64,000 bases of DNA from Sphingobacterium chungjuense (GCF_011316935.1 NZ_WLYS01000003.1:124001-188000); one strand, 5' to 3'. Counted from the first letter of the stretch, positions 24,462-33,759 are shown. Numbers and translations are program-made. The notes: generated by a model from the letters alone, not told the origin.

Positions 24462-25288
24462 AGAACGATGAATAAAATGATGAAAGTCAATACCAAAGCA
24501 GAGGCGTACGCTCGACCTTGTACTTCGGGAATCGGGCTGCTTAGTTGAAAGAAAATAGCTAATGGCAACGTGGCCGCCGGTTCGTCTATGTATTTGGGCA
24601 TATTATCGCTGAATCCAGTGGTGAGCAGTACGCCGGCCACATCGCCAATGGCACGCCCAAAAGCCAAGAGAATGGCGGTAAAAATACCGGGTTTAATGTA
24701 TTTAAGCACCACGCGCGCGGCTTCCCAGCGTGTAGCACCGAGCGAAAATGTCACTTGCGTTAAGTCAATTGGAACAGTCTTGAGCAATTCATCAATCGTG
24801 CGCACCACAATTGGAATCGTCAACAACGTAATCGTAATGATACCACCTAGTAGTGAAGCACGAATACCTAACCAAATCATAATGCTGAACGCAATGGCGC
24901 CATACACAATGGAAGGAATGCCAAACAAGACATCAAACAGTAATTTGGCGCTGCGCGCAATGAAGGAGTCTTTTGGCACGTAAAGATTGAGGTACAGCGA
25001 AATTGGAATACCAATAAGTGTTGCAATTCCAGTGGAAGCTAATGCTAGATACAAAGAACCAAGAATTGCATTCAGAATACCGCCACCCTTACCAATGTAA
25101 AAACCGCCTTGTGGAGATTGCGAAATCATTTCCCAAGACAAGTAGGGCAAACCTTTGTATAAGATGGTCCCCACAATAAAGAACAAAGAACCAGTGATGG
25201 AAATGCCTGATAACTGCATCAGGATCTTGGCGATCTTTTCCTTGCGTAAGCGGTTTCTTACTATTTTACTAGTTGTATGTTTAGCCAT
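24416..25288 (-). CDS. pstA: Pst-like ABC transporter permease A
   Basis: A 290-residue inner-membrane permease with about six hydrophobic helices and the binding-protein-dependent transport EAA-type loop (LGATRWEAARVVLKYIKPGI, about residues 180-200). GDVAGVLLTTGF and AAATLPLAIFFQ-like segments near residues 215-245 are characteristic of PstA. Overlaps the pstC-like gene by 8 bases. No phoU follows the operon, unlike many pst operons. Confidence 0.88.
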   Translation of the reverse strand: MAKHTTSKIVRNRLRKEKIAKILMQLSGISITGSLFFIVGTILYKGLPYLSWEMISQSPQGGFYIGKGGGILNAILGSLYLALASTGIATLIGIPISLYLNLYVPKDSFIARSAKLLFDVLFGIPSIVYGAIAFSIMIWLGIRASLLGGIITITLLTIPIVVRTIDELLKTVPIDLTQVTFSLGATRWEAARVVLKYIKPGIFTAILLAFGRAIGDVAGVLLTTGFSDNMPKYIDEPAATLPLAIFFQLSSPIPEVQGRAYASALVLTFIILFIVLCTHLLAAKQKKHKL

Positions 25289-26168
25289 GATCCTCCAATC
25301 TATTTAATACGACTCGAGAGATGAGGTTGAATCCGAAAATTATAACGAAAAGGAGCAATGCCGCGAACATCAACGCAGAATCGTACATAGGAATCGACAT
25401 CATCTCGCCAAAATTATTGGCAATTAACGCAGGAATCGGATACCCGGCATCAAACCACGAAGTCGGGATCTGTGGTACATTGCCACAAACCATCAGCACA
25501 GCAATCGTCTCGCCAATAGCTCGTGAAATACCTAATACAATCGCTGCCACGATTCCTGGTCTAGCTTTCCGCAAATTGACCGATACAATGGTTTCCCACT
25601 GTGTCGCCCCTAAAGACAAGGATGCATCTTTCAGTTCCTGTGGTACAGTTTGCATCACTTCCACCATAATGCTGATGAGGATGGGGAAAATCATCACAGC
25701 CAGCACAATTCCGCCAGCAAACACTGAAAAACCGGTAGTTTCGACACCGAAGATCGGCGCGATATAATTACTTAGAATAGGCACAACGAACAAAATGCCC
25801 CAGACGCCATACAATACCGGAGGAATAGCCGCCAGCACATTCATCAATGGTAAAACTGACTTACGAAGACGATCCGACGCAAACTCTACCAGATAAATGG
25901 ACGCCATCACACATAACGGCACGGATATAATAAGCGCAATAAGCGTGACCCAAACAGTTCCCAGAATAAAGGGTAAAAATCCAAAGTTGCCCTTCAGAGG
26001 CGACCAAACACTGCTACTTAAAATAGTCCACAAATTCTCGTTCTGTAATAATGGTAAAGATTTGAAGGTAAGCCCCACAGCAATCAGCACCACAACTAAG
26101 ATCTTTGTGACTAACAAAAATGCCGAGCCATACTGCACGATCTTATCTATCCATAATCTAAACTTCAT
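25281..26168 (-). CDS. pstC: Pst-like ABC transporter permease C
   Basis: A 295-residue permease with about six transmembrane helices; the EAA-type loop is LGATQWETIVSVNLRKARPGI near residues 200-220, followed by GISRAIGETIAVLMVCGN, a strong PstC segment. Starts 4 bases inside the binding-protein gene end (ATGA overlap) and overlaps pstA by 8 bases, so the three are translationally coupled. It would pair with PstA to form the membrane channel. Confidence 0.88.
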   Translation of the reverse strand: MKFRLWIDKIVQYGSAFLLVTKILVVVLIAVGLTFKSLPLLQNENLWTILSSSVWSPLKGNFGFLPFILGTVWVTLIALIISVPLCVMASIYLVEFASDRLRKSVLPLMNVLAAIPPVLYGVWGILFVVPILSNYIAPIFGVETTGFSVFAGGIVLAVMIFPILISIMVEVMQTVPQELKDASLSLGATQWETIVSVNLRKARPGIVAAIVLGISRAIGETIAVLMVCGNVPQIPTSWFDAGYPIPALIANNFGEMMSIPMYDSALMFAALLLFVIIFGFNLISRVVLNRLEDHG

Positions 26169-27166
26169 TTCTTCAAAAGTTTTATATTTTCAATAGCAAT
26201 AGCATCATCATTCAAAGGAACATAGCCATTTTCTAATAAATATCCCTGCTGTTCTTTCTCCAATACAAATTCAATAAAGGTTTTTAACAACACATTATTT
26301 TGTTGCCCTTCATGAATGACAAACATCAAGTCACGCGCTGGCGGCGAGGGATATCGATTGTCGGCTACCGCTTCCGTAAGTTCAGGAAGCGTACCGTAAA
26401 AATCTTCCTCCGGATCGATTTGCCCGTTCTGATTAATATCGATAGGAATCACAGCCAAACCTGCGCTAACTTGTTTCGTTTTTAGATCATACAGGTAATT
26501 GATATTGTTGAAGCCAATCGAAAGCGGACGATCTTTGATCGCTTGCGCGATGCCTGGGTCTCCAAAAATTCCAATGCCTTTTAGATCTTCTTGATTGACC
26601 CCTAAAAATTTTGCCCAAGTTTCAGCAGCACCTGCTGCATCAGATCGGGTATACACCTCAATAGGTTCGGACACGAAACGAGCGTCGATATCATTCCAGT
26701 TTCTATGTTTCCGAGTCACAAAAACATCGATCAATTCCTGTCTGGTCAGTCCACGCGTCGCAATCAATTCAAAATTGGGATGAGCATTACTAATCGTACC
26801 AATCACAGCATCTTTTGCTACAAAAATAGGGTAGGCGCCTTTATCGATTTCTTGCTGATGCAAATCACGCGATACTAAACCGATATCTACCATATTGGTC
26901 AACACATCGGTGATACCTTTGCCTGCTCCTCCTGCCGAAATATTAAATCGCACATTAGGATGAATCGTTTTAAAATCCTCGCTCCACAAGACAGCAATAG
27001 GATATAGTGCAAATGCCCCTGAAATCGAAATATTACCTACCAGTTCACCATTTTCATCCACTCCGTTCTTTGTCTGTGGCGCGCACGAATTTAAGAATAC
27101 CAAAAAAACCAAACTAAGTAACTGAGCTACATAGTGTTTGGCATACACTCTTCTCTTTTTACTCAT
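26165..27166 (-). CDS. PstS-like periplasmic substrate-binding lipoprotein, atypical binding site
   Basis: A 333-residue lipoprotein (lipobox FLNSC, lipidated Cys28) of the PBP2 phosphate-binding-like superfamily. The fold landmarks are there: ISGAFALYP (48-56), SAGGAGKG (77-84), VDIGLVSRDL (93-102) and RSDAAGAAE (174-182). However the residues that hold phosphate in E. coli PstS (Thr10, Ser38, Asp56, Ser139, Thr141) appear here as Leu, Gly, Ser, Ala and Ala; only the Arg of RxDxxGx is kept. It heads the importer operon and is divergent, 132 bases away, from the sulfate assimilation operon. It may bind sulfate or another oxyanion (inference), although automatic annotation would call it PstS. 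Confidence 0.8.
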   Translation of the reverse strand: MSKKRRVYAKHYVAQLLSLVFLVFLNSCAPQTKNGVDENGELVGNISISGAFALYPIAVLWSEDFKTIHPNVRFNISAGGAGKGITDVLTNMVDIGLVSRDLHQQEIDKGAYPIFVAKDAVIGTISNAHPNFELIATRGLTRQELIDVFVTRKHRNWNDIDARFVSEPIEVYTRSDAAGAAETWAKFLGVNQEDLKGIGIFGDPGIAQAIKDRPLSIGFNNINYLYDLKTKQVSAGLAVIPIDINQNGQIDPEEDFYGTLPELTEAVADNRYPSPPARDLMFVIHEGQQNNVLLKTFIEFVLEKEQQGYLLENGYVPLNDDAIAIENIKLLKK

Positions 27167-27227
27167 AACGATAAAAACAAATATATAGTAAATTGGTAGA
27201 TATTATGGGTTTTGTCTATATTTTTTT

Positions 27228-27235
27228 TAGATTTG
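27228..27235 (+). promoter_or_regulatory. Candidate -7 element of the sulfur assimilation operon
   Basis: TAGATTTG matches TAnnTTTG in the 132-base divergent spacer, 64 bases before the sulfite reductase ATG. A -33 TTTG at proper spacing is not evident. On the other strand a second match (CAAATATA at 27178-27185, reading TATATTTG) lies only 12 bases before the binding-protein start. Confidence 0.35.
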
Positions 27236-27298
27236 TATTACGGCAGTTGTTGTACTTGAACGACTGTAGAGATAACGTACTGAAATTTAGATGAGATT

Positions 27299-29404
27299 AT
27301 GCAAAGTTTTCGAACAGAACTGGAAAACCCAGTCGTTGAACAAGAGATCATTGCGTTAGCGCAAAAAATACGTGATTTCCACGCAGGGACGCTTCCTGAG
27401 GAGAAATTTCGTTCGTTGCGTTTAGCGCGCGGTGTCTATGGACAGCGGCAAGCCGGAGTGCAGATGGTGCGCATTAAGTTACCTTTTGGCCGGCTGACTT
27501 TCCAGCAGATATTAAAAATTGCCGATGTATCAGATGAGTATGCTAGTAAAAACCTGCATTTAACGACGCGACAAGATATACAGATCCATTATGTGAGTCT
27601 AGACAAAACACCGGAACTGTGGTCTAAACTGGCCGAAGATGATATTACGCTGCGCGAAGCTTGTGGTAACACCGTTCGTAATGTAACTGCATCGGCTACC
27701 GCCGGAATTGATCCAAAGGAACCATTTGATGTATCTCCGTATGCGCACGCCACCTTTTTGTATTTCCTCAGAAATCCAATTTGTGCCGAGATGGGGCGCA
27801 AGATTAAGATATCTTTCTCCTCCAGTGAGGATGATACTGCCTTCTCTTACATTCATGATTTCGGTTTTATTCCAAAAGTGAAGGTGATTGATGGGAAAGA
27901 GGTGCGTGGTTTTAAAGTGATGATGGGGGGCGGATTAGGAGCTCAACCCATTTTAGCCCATGCGATTTTCGACTTTTTGCCTTCCAATGAGATCATTCCT
28001 TACATGGAAGCTACGCTTCGCGTGTTTGACAGGCATGGTGAGCGCAATAACCGCAATAAAGCTCGATTCAAGTACTTGATCCAAAAACTAGGCTTGGAGG
28101 AAGTATTGAGCTTAATCGAAACGGAAAAAACGGCGATAAAATCCAAAAAGTTTGAAATCGATCTCGATGCCGTCGTACAGCCTGAGCCTCCAACAGCCAT
28201 TGTAGAGCCAGTTGCTCCGGTAGATGCTTTAGCGTATGAGATATGGAGGCAAACGAATGTATTTGAGCAGAAGCAAGAAGGCTATTTTGGTGTATATGTA
28301 AAAGTGCTTACGGGCGATATTCCGACCGACAAAGCACGCATCTTGGTGGATGGCATCAGAGATCATATCGCCGATGATATCCGTATTACCCAAGATCAGA
28401 ACTTATTATTCAAATACGTACGCGAAGAATCTTTGCCACATATCTATAATGTATTGCATAGCGTAGGTTATGCCCGCGCTGGATATGATAGCACATCCGA
28501 CGTGACGACCTGTCCCGGTACCGATACCTGTAATTTAGGTATTTCTAATTCTACGGAAATGGCGCGTGTCATTGAGCAATATATTCATGAGTTTCATGCG
28601 GATTTTGTACACGAAAAGCAGTTGAAAATCAAGATTTCTGGCTGTATGAATTCTTGTGGACAGCATGGGTTAGCACATATTGGCTTCCACGGTAGTTCCG
28701 TCAAAGCAGATGGCAAAGTTGTTCCAGCAGCACAAGTGATGCTGGGAGGCGGTACATTGGGCGACGGATTGGGTCGTGTGGCAGAACGCGTGATCAAAGT
28801 TCCGACGAAGCGCGTGTTGCAAGTCGTTGACGTGTTATTAATTGATTATAAAAATAACCGCGAAGCGGAAGAAAAATTCCATGCGTATTACGAGCGGCAG
28901 ACCAAGGATTATTTCTATCGATTGCTGAAGCCCTTAGCAGATCTGACCACGCTTACGGATGATGAATTCGTAGATTGGGGTCACGAAGGTACTTTCTCAA
29001 CGGCCATTGGTGTGGGTGAATGTGCAGGCGTCGTGATTGATTTGGTGGCTACTTTGCTATTTGAATCTGAGGAGAAGATAGATTGGGCGAGACAGGCTTT
29101 AGAAAAAGGACAATATGCAGATGCGATCTACCATAGTTATAGCTCATTCGTCAATACCGCTAAAGCATTATTATTGGACAAAGGTGTAAACGCCAGCACA
29201 CAAGCGCAAGTAATTGCCGAATTTGAAACCAGATTTGTAGAGGAAGAGTTGTTCTCATTCCCTAACTCATTTACAGAAAGAGTATTGCAGATCAACAAAT
29301 ATGAACCTTCCAAAGAATTTGCAGAAGCGTATCTGACACAAGCGACAGCCTTTTATCTGGAAGGTGTAGAAAGAAGAGAAGAGCTTCGTGTCGTAAATTC
29401 CTAA
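27299..29404 (+). CDS. Assimilatory sulfite reductase (siroheme, 4Fe-4S) with C-terminal HEPN-like domain
   Basis: A 701-residue member of the nitrite/sulfite reductase family. Two ferredoxin-like/siroheme repeats are present; the cluster-ligating cysteines are C405 and C411 (TCPGTDTCNLG) and C449 and C453 (SGCMNSCGQHG). In an operon with CysDNH and siroheme synthesis genes, sulfite to sulfide is the likely reaction rather than nitrite reduction. Residues about 585-700 are an extra all-helical region (KIDWARQALEKGQYADAIYHSYSS) that resembles a HEPN domain, found fused to this enzyme in other Bacteroidota. No flavoprotein (CysJ) is nearby, so electrons probably come from ferredoxin. Confidence 0.88.
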   Translation: MQSFRTELENPVVEQEIIALAQKIRDFHAGTLPEEKFRSLRLARGVYGQRQAGVQMVRIKLPFGRLTFQQILKIADVSDEYASKNLHLTTRQDIQIHYVSLDKTPELWSKLAEDDITLREACGNTVRNVTASATAGIDPKEPFDVSPYAHATFLYFLRNPICAEMGRKIKISFSSSEDDTAFSYIHDFGFIPKVKVIDGKEVRGFKVMMGGGLGAQPILAHAIFDFLPSNEIIPYMEATLRVFDRHGERNNRNKARFKYLIQKLGLEEVLSLIETEKTAIKSKKFEIDLDAVVQPEPPTAIVEPVAPVDALAYEIWRQTNVFEQKQEGYFGVYVKVLTGDIPTDKARILVDGIRDHIADDIRITQDQNLLFKYVREESLPHIYNVLHSVGYARAGYDSTSDVTTCPGTDTCNLGISNSTEMARVIEQYIHEFHADFVHEKQLKIKISGCMNSCGQHGLAHIGFHGSSVKADGKVVPAAQVMLGGGTLGDGLGRVAERVIKVPTKRVLQVVDVLLIDYKNNREAEEKFHAYYERQTKDYFYRLLKPLADLTTLTDDEFVDWGHEGTFSTAIGVGECAGVVIDLVATLLFESEEKIDWARQALEKGQYADAIYHSYSSFVNTAKALLLDKGVNASTQAQVIAEFETRFVEEELFSFPNSFTERVLQINKYEPSKEFAEAYLTQATAFYLEGVERREELRVVNS

Positions 29405-29433
29405 TTAAAAAACAGGACGAGAAAGAGAATCGG

Positions 29434-30207
29434 ATGAAAGAAATAAAACCATTTATCACGTTGGTGGGAGCAGGACCTGGAGATGCGGAACTGATCACTT
29501 TAAAGGGCATTAAGGCCATTCGCGAAGCGGATGTGATCTTGTACGATGCCTTGGTCAATGACGAGCTACTGGATTACGCCAAGCCCAACTGTGTGAAAGT
29601 ATATGTCGGTAAACGTGCGGAGCGGTTGTCCACTTCACAAGATGAGATCAATAAATTATTGGTTGATTATGCCATGAACTTCGGTCATGTGGTACGCCTC
29701 AAAGGTGGCGATCCATTTGTATTTGGTAGAGGTGGTGAAGAGCTGGATTACGCACATGCACATCAAATTGAAACGGCTGTAGTACCAGGAATATCTTCCT
29801 CGATTTCGTTAACAGGTCTTCAACAGATTCCATTAACCTATCGCAATATTGCAGAAAGTTTCTGGGTGATTACAGGATCTACTTCCGATACACAACTATC
29901 CAAAGATCTACAATTGGCCGTAAAAAGCACTGCTACCGTGGTGGTGTTAATGGGATTTGCGAAACTATCGCAGATCGTAGCGCAATACCAGCAAGAAGGT
30001 AAGCATGAATTGCCTATCGCGGTTATACAAAACGGATCTACGCAAGAAGAACGTATCGTATTAGGTACTGTAGATACGATTGTAGGACAAGTCCAGTCAG
30101 CAGGAATTGGTGCACCAGCTATCATTGTCTTAGGCGAAGTCGTGGCAAAACACCGAGAATTTGCTCAGGTAATGGAAAGCGTAAAAACAACGGTACTTTC
30201 ATCATGA
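29434..30207 (+). CDS. cobA: Uroporphyrinogen-III C-methyltransferase
   Basis: Methylates uroporphyrinogen III with two SAM to give precorrin-2, the first step to siroheme. The 257-residue protein has the SUMT landmarks LVGAGPGDAELITLKG at the N terminus and VRLKGGDPFVFGRGGEE around residues 88-104, with the PGISSSIS loop after it. It sits 29 bases after the sulfite reductase gene and overlaps the next gene by 4 bases, so cofactor synthesis is made with the apo-enzyme. Confidence 0.94.
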   Translation: MKEIKPFITLVGAGPGDAELITLKGIKAIREADVILYDALVNDELLDYAKPNCVKVYVGKRAERLSTSQDEINKLLVDYAMNFGHVVRLKGGDPFVFGRGGEELDYAHAHQIETAVVPGISSSISLTGLQQIPLTYRNIAESFWVITGSTSDTQLSKDLQLAVKSTATVVVLMGFAKLSQIVAQYQQEGKHELPIAVIQNGSTQEERIVLGTVDTIVGQVQSAGIGAPAIIVLGEVVAKHREFAQVMESVKTTVLSS

Positions 30208-30776
30208 ATACCTTATTCCCAATCTACATAAAGATGCACCAGATTCAAACGTTGGTGGTTGGCGCTGGGCCAGTAGGTTTGGAAAAGTTGCAGGCAATTT
30301 TCAATAATTCGCCCGAAGCAAAGGTACGTGTCGTGGCCGAAGTAATTAGTGCGGAGTTCAAAGAATTTGTTCGTGATCTTACAACGGTAACCGTGGCGGA
30401 AAGATCATTTAAAGCAAGTGATTTAGACGGTATTGATGTCGCTATATTGGCTACGGACAACGAATCTTTGAATAACTGGGTGCGCGAACTCGCTACTGAA
30501 AAACACATCCTATTAAATGTCGCGGACAAGCCAAGCTTATGCGATTTCTATTTGGGATCTGTGGTGCAAAAAGGTGATTTAAAAATTGGCATATCGACCA
30601 ACGGAAAATCACCGACAATCGCCAAACGGGTGAAAGAGCTCTTGCAAGAGCTCATTCCAGAAGAGATCGATGAGACGCTGGCACTGATGCAAGAGATGCG
30701 CAATGGACTGAAAGGTGATTTGCAACAGAAAATAACCGTGCTCAATGCACATACAAAGGAGTTGTTAGACAAATGA
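30204..30776 (+). CDS. Precorrin-2 dehydrogenase / sirohydrochlorin ferrochelatase-like protein
   Basis: A 190-residue Met8/SirC-type protein, corresponding to the N-terminal half of CysG. It has the dinucleotide-binding start VVGAGPVGLEKLQAI, the conserved ATDNESLN and VADKPSLCDFYLGSVVQKGDLKIGIST-type region (residues about 75-125), and NGKSPTIAKRVKELL. It oxidises precorrin-2 to sirohydrochlorin with NAD+, and may insert iron. Overlaps cobA and cysH by 4 bases each. A dedicated SirB ferrochelatase is not seen in the window, so chelation may be done here or elsewhere. Confidence 0.9.
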   Translation: MNTLFPIYIKMHQIQTLVVGAGPVGLEKLQAIFNNSPEAKVRVVAEVISAEFKEFVRDLTTVTVAERSFKASDLDGIDVAILATDNESLNNWVRELATEKHILLNVADKPSLCDFYLGSVVQKGDLKIGISTNGKSPTIAKRVKELLQELIPEEIDETLALMQEMRNGLKGDLQQKITVLNAHTKELLDK

Positions 30777-31471
30777 TAGCAGAGATTAGAAGAGATATTG
30801 CGGGGTTGGATGCCAAAGAAATATTGGCGTATCTGCAGCAACATCATGCGGCAGAAACTATCTTCTCGACCTCATTTGGGATAGAAGATCAAGTGCTGAC
30901 GCATTTATTATACGAGGTGCAAAGCCACATCAATATGTTTACTTTGGATACCGGTAGGCTTTTTCCAGAAACCTATTACGTGTGGAACAGAACGCTGGAA
31001 ACTTATGGTTTTCCGATCCGTCCATACTATCCACAAACGCACGAAGTTGAGCAAATGGTAGCGTTGAAAGGACCTTCCAGTTTTTACGAGAGCGTTGAAA
31101 ATCGGAAAGAATGCTGCTACATACGCAAGATAGAACCTTTGCAACGTGCGATTCAAGGGTATAAAATATGGATTACAGGAATCCGAGCCGATCAGTCGGC
31201 CAATCGTCACGATATGGAACAAGTGGAGTGGGATGAGGCCAATCAGATGATTAAGATTCATCCGCTATTTCACTGGACCTTGGAAGAAGTGGAATCTTTT
31301 CTAAAGAAGAATTTCGTGCCGTACAATCCACTACACGATAAAGGATTCCCCAGCATCGGTTGCCAGCCTTGTACCAGAGCGGTCGCGCCAGGTCAGGATT
31401 TCAGAGCTGGACGATGGTGGTGGGAGGATCAAAGTAAAAAAGAATGTGGTTTACATGCTACGAGTAAATAA
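30773..31471 (+). CDS. cysH: Adenylyl-sulfate (APS) reductase, CysH family
   Basis: A 232-residue thiol-dependent reductase that makes sulfite from an activated sulfate. The PP-loop-like start is FSTSFGIEDQ (residues 31-40). The Cys pairs C114-C115 (KECCYIRK) and C197/C200 (GCQPC) are the 4Fe-4S ligands found in APS reductases and missing in E. coli-type PAPS reductases; the catalytic Cys225 is in KKECGLH. So APS is the expected substrate, which fits the absence of an APS kinase domain in the neighbouring CysN. Overlaps the previous gene by 4 bases; cysD starts 9 bases later. Confidence 0.93.
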   Translation: MIAEIRRDIAGLDAKEILAYLQQHHAAETIFSTSFGIEDQVLTHLLYEVQSHINMFTLDTGRLFPETYYVWNRTLETYGFPIRPYYPQTHEVEQMVALKGPSSFYESVENRKECCYIRKIEPLQRAIQGYKIWITGIRADQSANRHDMEQVEWDEANQMIKIHPLFHWTLEEVESFLKKNFVPYNPLHDKGFPSIGCQPCTRAVAPGQDFRAGRWWWEDQSKKECGLHATSK

Positions 31472-31480
31472 GAAAAACGA

Positions 31481-32371
31481 ATGGATTATTTAGATCATTT
31501 AGAGGCGGAGGCCATTTATATATTGCGTGAGGTAGCTGGTCAGTTTGAGAATCCTGCCTTGTTATTTTCTGGCGGAAAAGATTCGATCACACTGGTTCAC
31601 TTAGCTAAAAAAGCTTTTAGACCGGGAAAATTTCCCTTTCCATTAGTACATATTGATACGGGGCATAATTTTCCGGAAACCATCAGCTTTCGTGATCAAC
31701 TCGTTGCAGAGTTGGGCGAGCAGTTGATCGTTGGTTATGTGCAAGATAGTATCGACCAAGGAAAAGTAGTCGAACAAACAGGCAAGAATGCAAGCAGAAA
31801 TGCCTTACAGACTGTCACGCTCTTAGATACCATCGAGCAATATGGTTTTGATGCTTGTATCGGTGGTGCACGCCGTGATGAGGAGAAAGCACGTGCCAAA
31901 GAACGCATCTTTTCCGTGCGTGATGAGTTTGGCCAATGGGATCCGAAGCGTCAACGTCCTGAATTATGGAATATCTTGAACGGCAAGATCAATAAAGGAG
32001 AAAATGTACGTGTATTCCCGATATCCAATTGGACGGAATTAGATGTATGGAACTACATCAAACGTGAAAATATTGCTTTACCATCGATCTACTTTAGCCA
32101 TCAGCGTGATGTCGTATTACGCAATGGGCAGTGGATGGCGGCAGCTCCATTTTTGCAAATTGATGGAACTGATACCGTAGATCATAAATCCGTGCGTTTT
32201 AGAACCGTAGGGGATATGACCTGTACGGCGGCAGTAGATTCAGAAGCGGTCGAATTAGATGATATTATAGAAGAAATTCGCTCTTCGACAATTAGTGAGC
32301 GTGGCGCTCGCTTAGACGATAAAGTGTCGGAAGCGGCGATGGAAGAACGTAAAAAACAAGGTTATTTTTAA
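31481..32371 (+). CDS. cysD: Sulfate adenylyltransferase subunit 2
   Basis: CysD adenylylates sulfate to APS in a complex with the GTPase CysN. The 296-residue protein has the PP-loop SGGKDSI near residue 30, LVHIDTGHNFPETI around residue 60, the CIGGARRDEEKARAKERIFS region and FRTVGDMTCTAAVDS near the end. Length is close to E. coli CysD (302). Nine bases separate it from cysH, 81 from cysN. Confidence 0.97.
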   Translation: MDYLDHLEAEAIYILREVAGQFENPALLFSGGKDSITLVHLAKKAFRPGKFPFPLVHIDTGHNFPETISFRDQLVAELGEQLIVGYVQDSIDQGKVVEQTGKNASRNALQTVTLLDTIEQYGFDACIGGARRDEEKARAKERIFSVRDEFGQWDPKRQRPELWNILNGKINKGENVRVFPISNWTELDVWNYIKRENIALPSIYFSHQRDVVLRNGQWMAAAPFLQIDGTDTVDHKSVRFRTVGDMTCTAAVDSEAVELDDIIEEIRSSTISERGARLDDKVSEAAMEERKKQGYF

Positions 32372-32452
32372 TTTGCACTTCGTAGTAAGTCGCGCGTGCA
32401 GAGGTGATCAACATGCGCATTACGCAATACGCATTACTCAGTACTAATCATA

Positions 32453-33700
32453 ATGGATATATTAAAGTTTATAACAGCAGGTTCGGTAGATGATGGAAAA
32501 AGCACGTTGATTGGTCGCTTGTTATACGACACCAATTCCGTACTCGACGATCAGCTCGAAGCGATTAAGAAAGCGAATCGCAAGAATAACGATGGTACCG
32601 TGGATTTGGCGATTCTGACGGATGGCTTGAAAGCAGAACGGGAGCAAGGCATTACCATCGATGTGGCCTATAAATATTTCCAAACGGAGCGTCGCAAATT
32701 CATCATTGCGGATGCGCCTGGACATATACAATATACCCGTAACATGGTGACTGGCGCGTCGAATTCTGATCTCATTGTGATCTTGGTAGATGCGCGCAAA
32801 GGGGTGATCGAACAGACCAAAAGACATTCTTTCTTGGCTAAATTGCTATCCATGAAGAAAGTGCTAGTCTGTGTGAATAAAATGGATATGGTCGACTACG
32901 ATCAACAGGTTTTTACTAACATAAAAGCAGATTATGAGCAATTAGCAGACAGATTGGGTTTAGAAAATGTGGATTATATTCCAGTTTCCGCCTTGAAGGG
33001 CGATAATATCGTCCACAAATCAGTGCGCATGACTTGGTTTGAAGGTGAAGCGTTGCTAGATTACTTGGAAAAGGTAGAATTTCCCGAAGCAAAACTATCG
33101 AAAGGTTGGCGTTTTCCAGTACAATGGGTCGTTCGGCCACAAACGGAGGATTTACACGATTACCGAGGTTACGCAGGTCGCGTTTTAGGATCAGGCTTGC
33201 GTGTCGGTGAAGAAGTCATCATCTTACCAAGCGGCGTACAAAGTATTGTAGACCGTATTGAGATTAATCAGCAAGCTTTTACCGAAGCAGAAAATGGGCA
33301 ATCCGTTATTGTGCATTTAAGCACGGACGTGGATATTTCACGCGGTGATACAATTATTAGCGCTGCACATCCAACACATAGCGATCGTAGTTTTGAAGCC
33401 AACATTAGTTGGTTTGACAGCAAACCGCTGGATACAGCGCAATTATACTTATTGCAACATCACAGCAAAACGGTCAAAATTAAAGTTCCTGAAGTGTTGT
33501 ACAAATACGACGTAAATACACAGGAACAACACTACGGTTCGGATATTAAGCTGAATGATATTGGCAAAGTTTTCATTAAAGCTGCGGATGAAATTCCTTT
33601 TGATCTACAAGTAGATTTTCCAGAAAATGGTCGTGCCATTATAATTGATCCACGCACAAATATTACCGTCGGAGCTATCACCATCGAACAGGTAGCGTAA
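32453..33700 (+). CDS. cysN: Sulfate adenylyltransferase subunit 1 (GTPase)
   Basis: The 415-residue GTPase that drives APS synthesis by CysD. G-motifs: GSVDDGKST (residues 9-17), switch II DAPGH, NKMD, and SALKGDN. Two beta-barrel domains follow as in EF-Tu relatives. There is no C-terminal APS kinase (CysC) domain, in agreement with the APS-reductase-type CysH. The 81-base gap before it holds small direct repeats of GCATTACGC; it is otherwise the last gene of the operon. A 9-bp hairpin follows at 33733. Confidence 0.96.
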   Translation: MDILKFITAGSVDDGKSTLIGRLLYDTNSVLDDQLEAIKKANRKNNDGTVDLAILTDGLKAEREQGITIDVAYKYFQTERRKFIIADAPGHIQYTRNMVTGASNSDLIVILVDARKGVIEQTKRHSFLAKLLSMKKVLVCVNKMDMVDYDQQVFTNIKADYEQLADRLGLENVDYIPVSALKGDNIVHKSVRMTWFEGEALLDYLEKVEFPEAKLSKGWRFPVQWVVRPQTEDLHDYRGYAGRVLGSGLRVGEEVIILPSGVQSIVDRIEINQQAFTEAENGQSVIVHLSTDVDISRGDTIISAAHPTHSDRSFEANISWFDSKPLDTAQLYLLQHHSKTVKIKVPEVLYKYDVNTQEQHYGSDIKLNDIGKVFIKAADEIPFDLQVDFPENGRAIIIDPRTNITVGAITIEQVA

Positions 33701-33732
33701 AGCGAAAAGCAGAAGAAATTAATATTTTATTT

Positions 33733-33759
33733 AAGCAACACATAATAGGTGTGTTGCTT
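33733..33759 (+). terminator. Possible terminator after cysN
   Basis: AAGCAACAC (33733-33741) pairs with GTGTTGCTT (33751-33759) across a 9-base loop, 32 bases after the cysN stop. There is no clear T tract, so confidence is moderate. Confidence 0.5.

Noticed and set aside
32372..32452. Direct GCATTACGC repeats before cysN as a CRISPR or mobile element
   Set aside because: Only two short partial copies in 81 bases; too small and irregular for an array or an insertion sequence.
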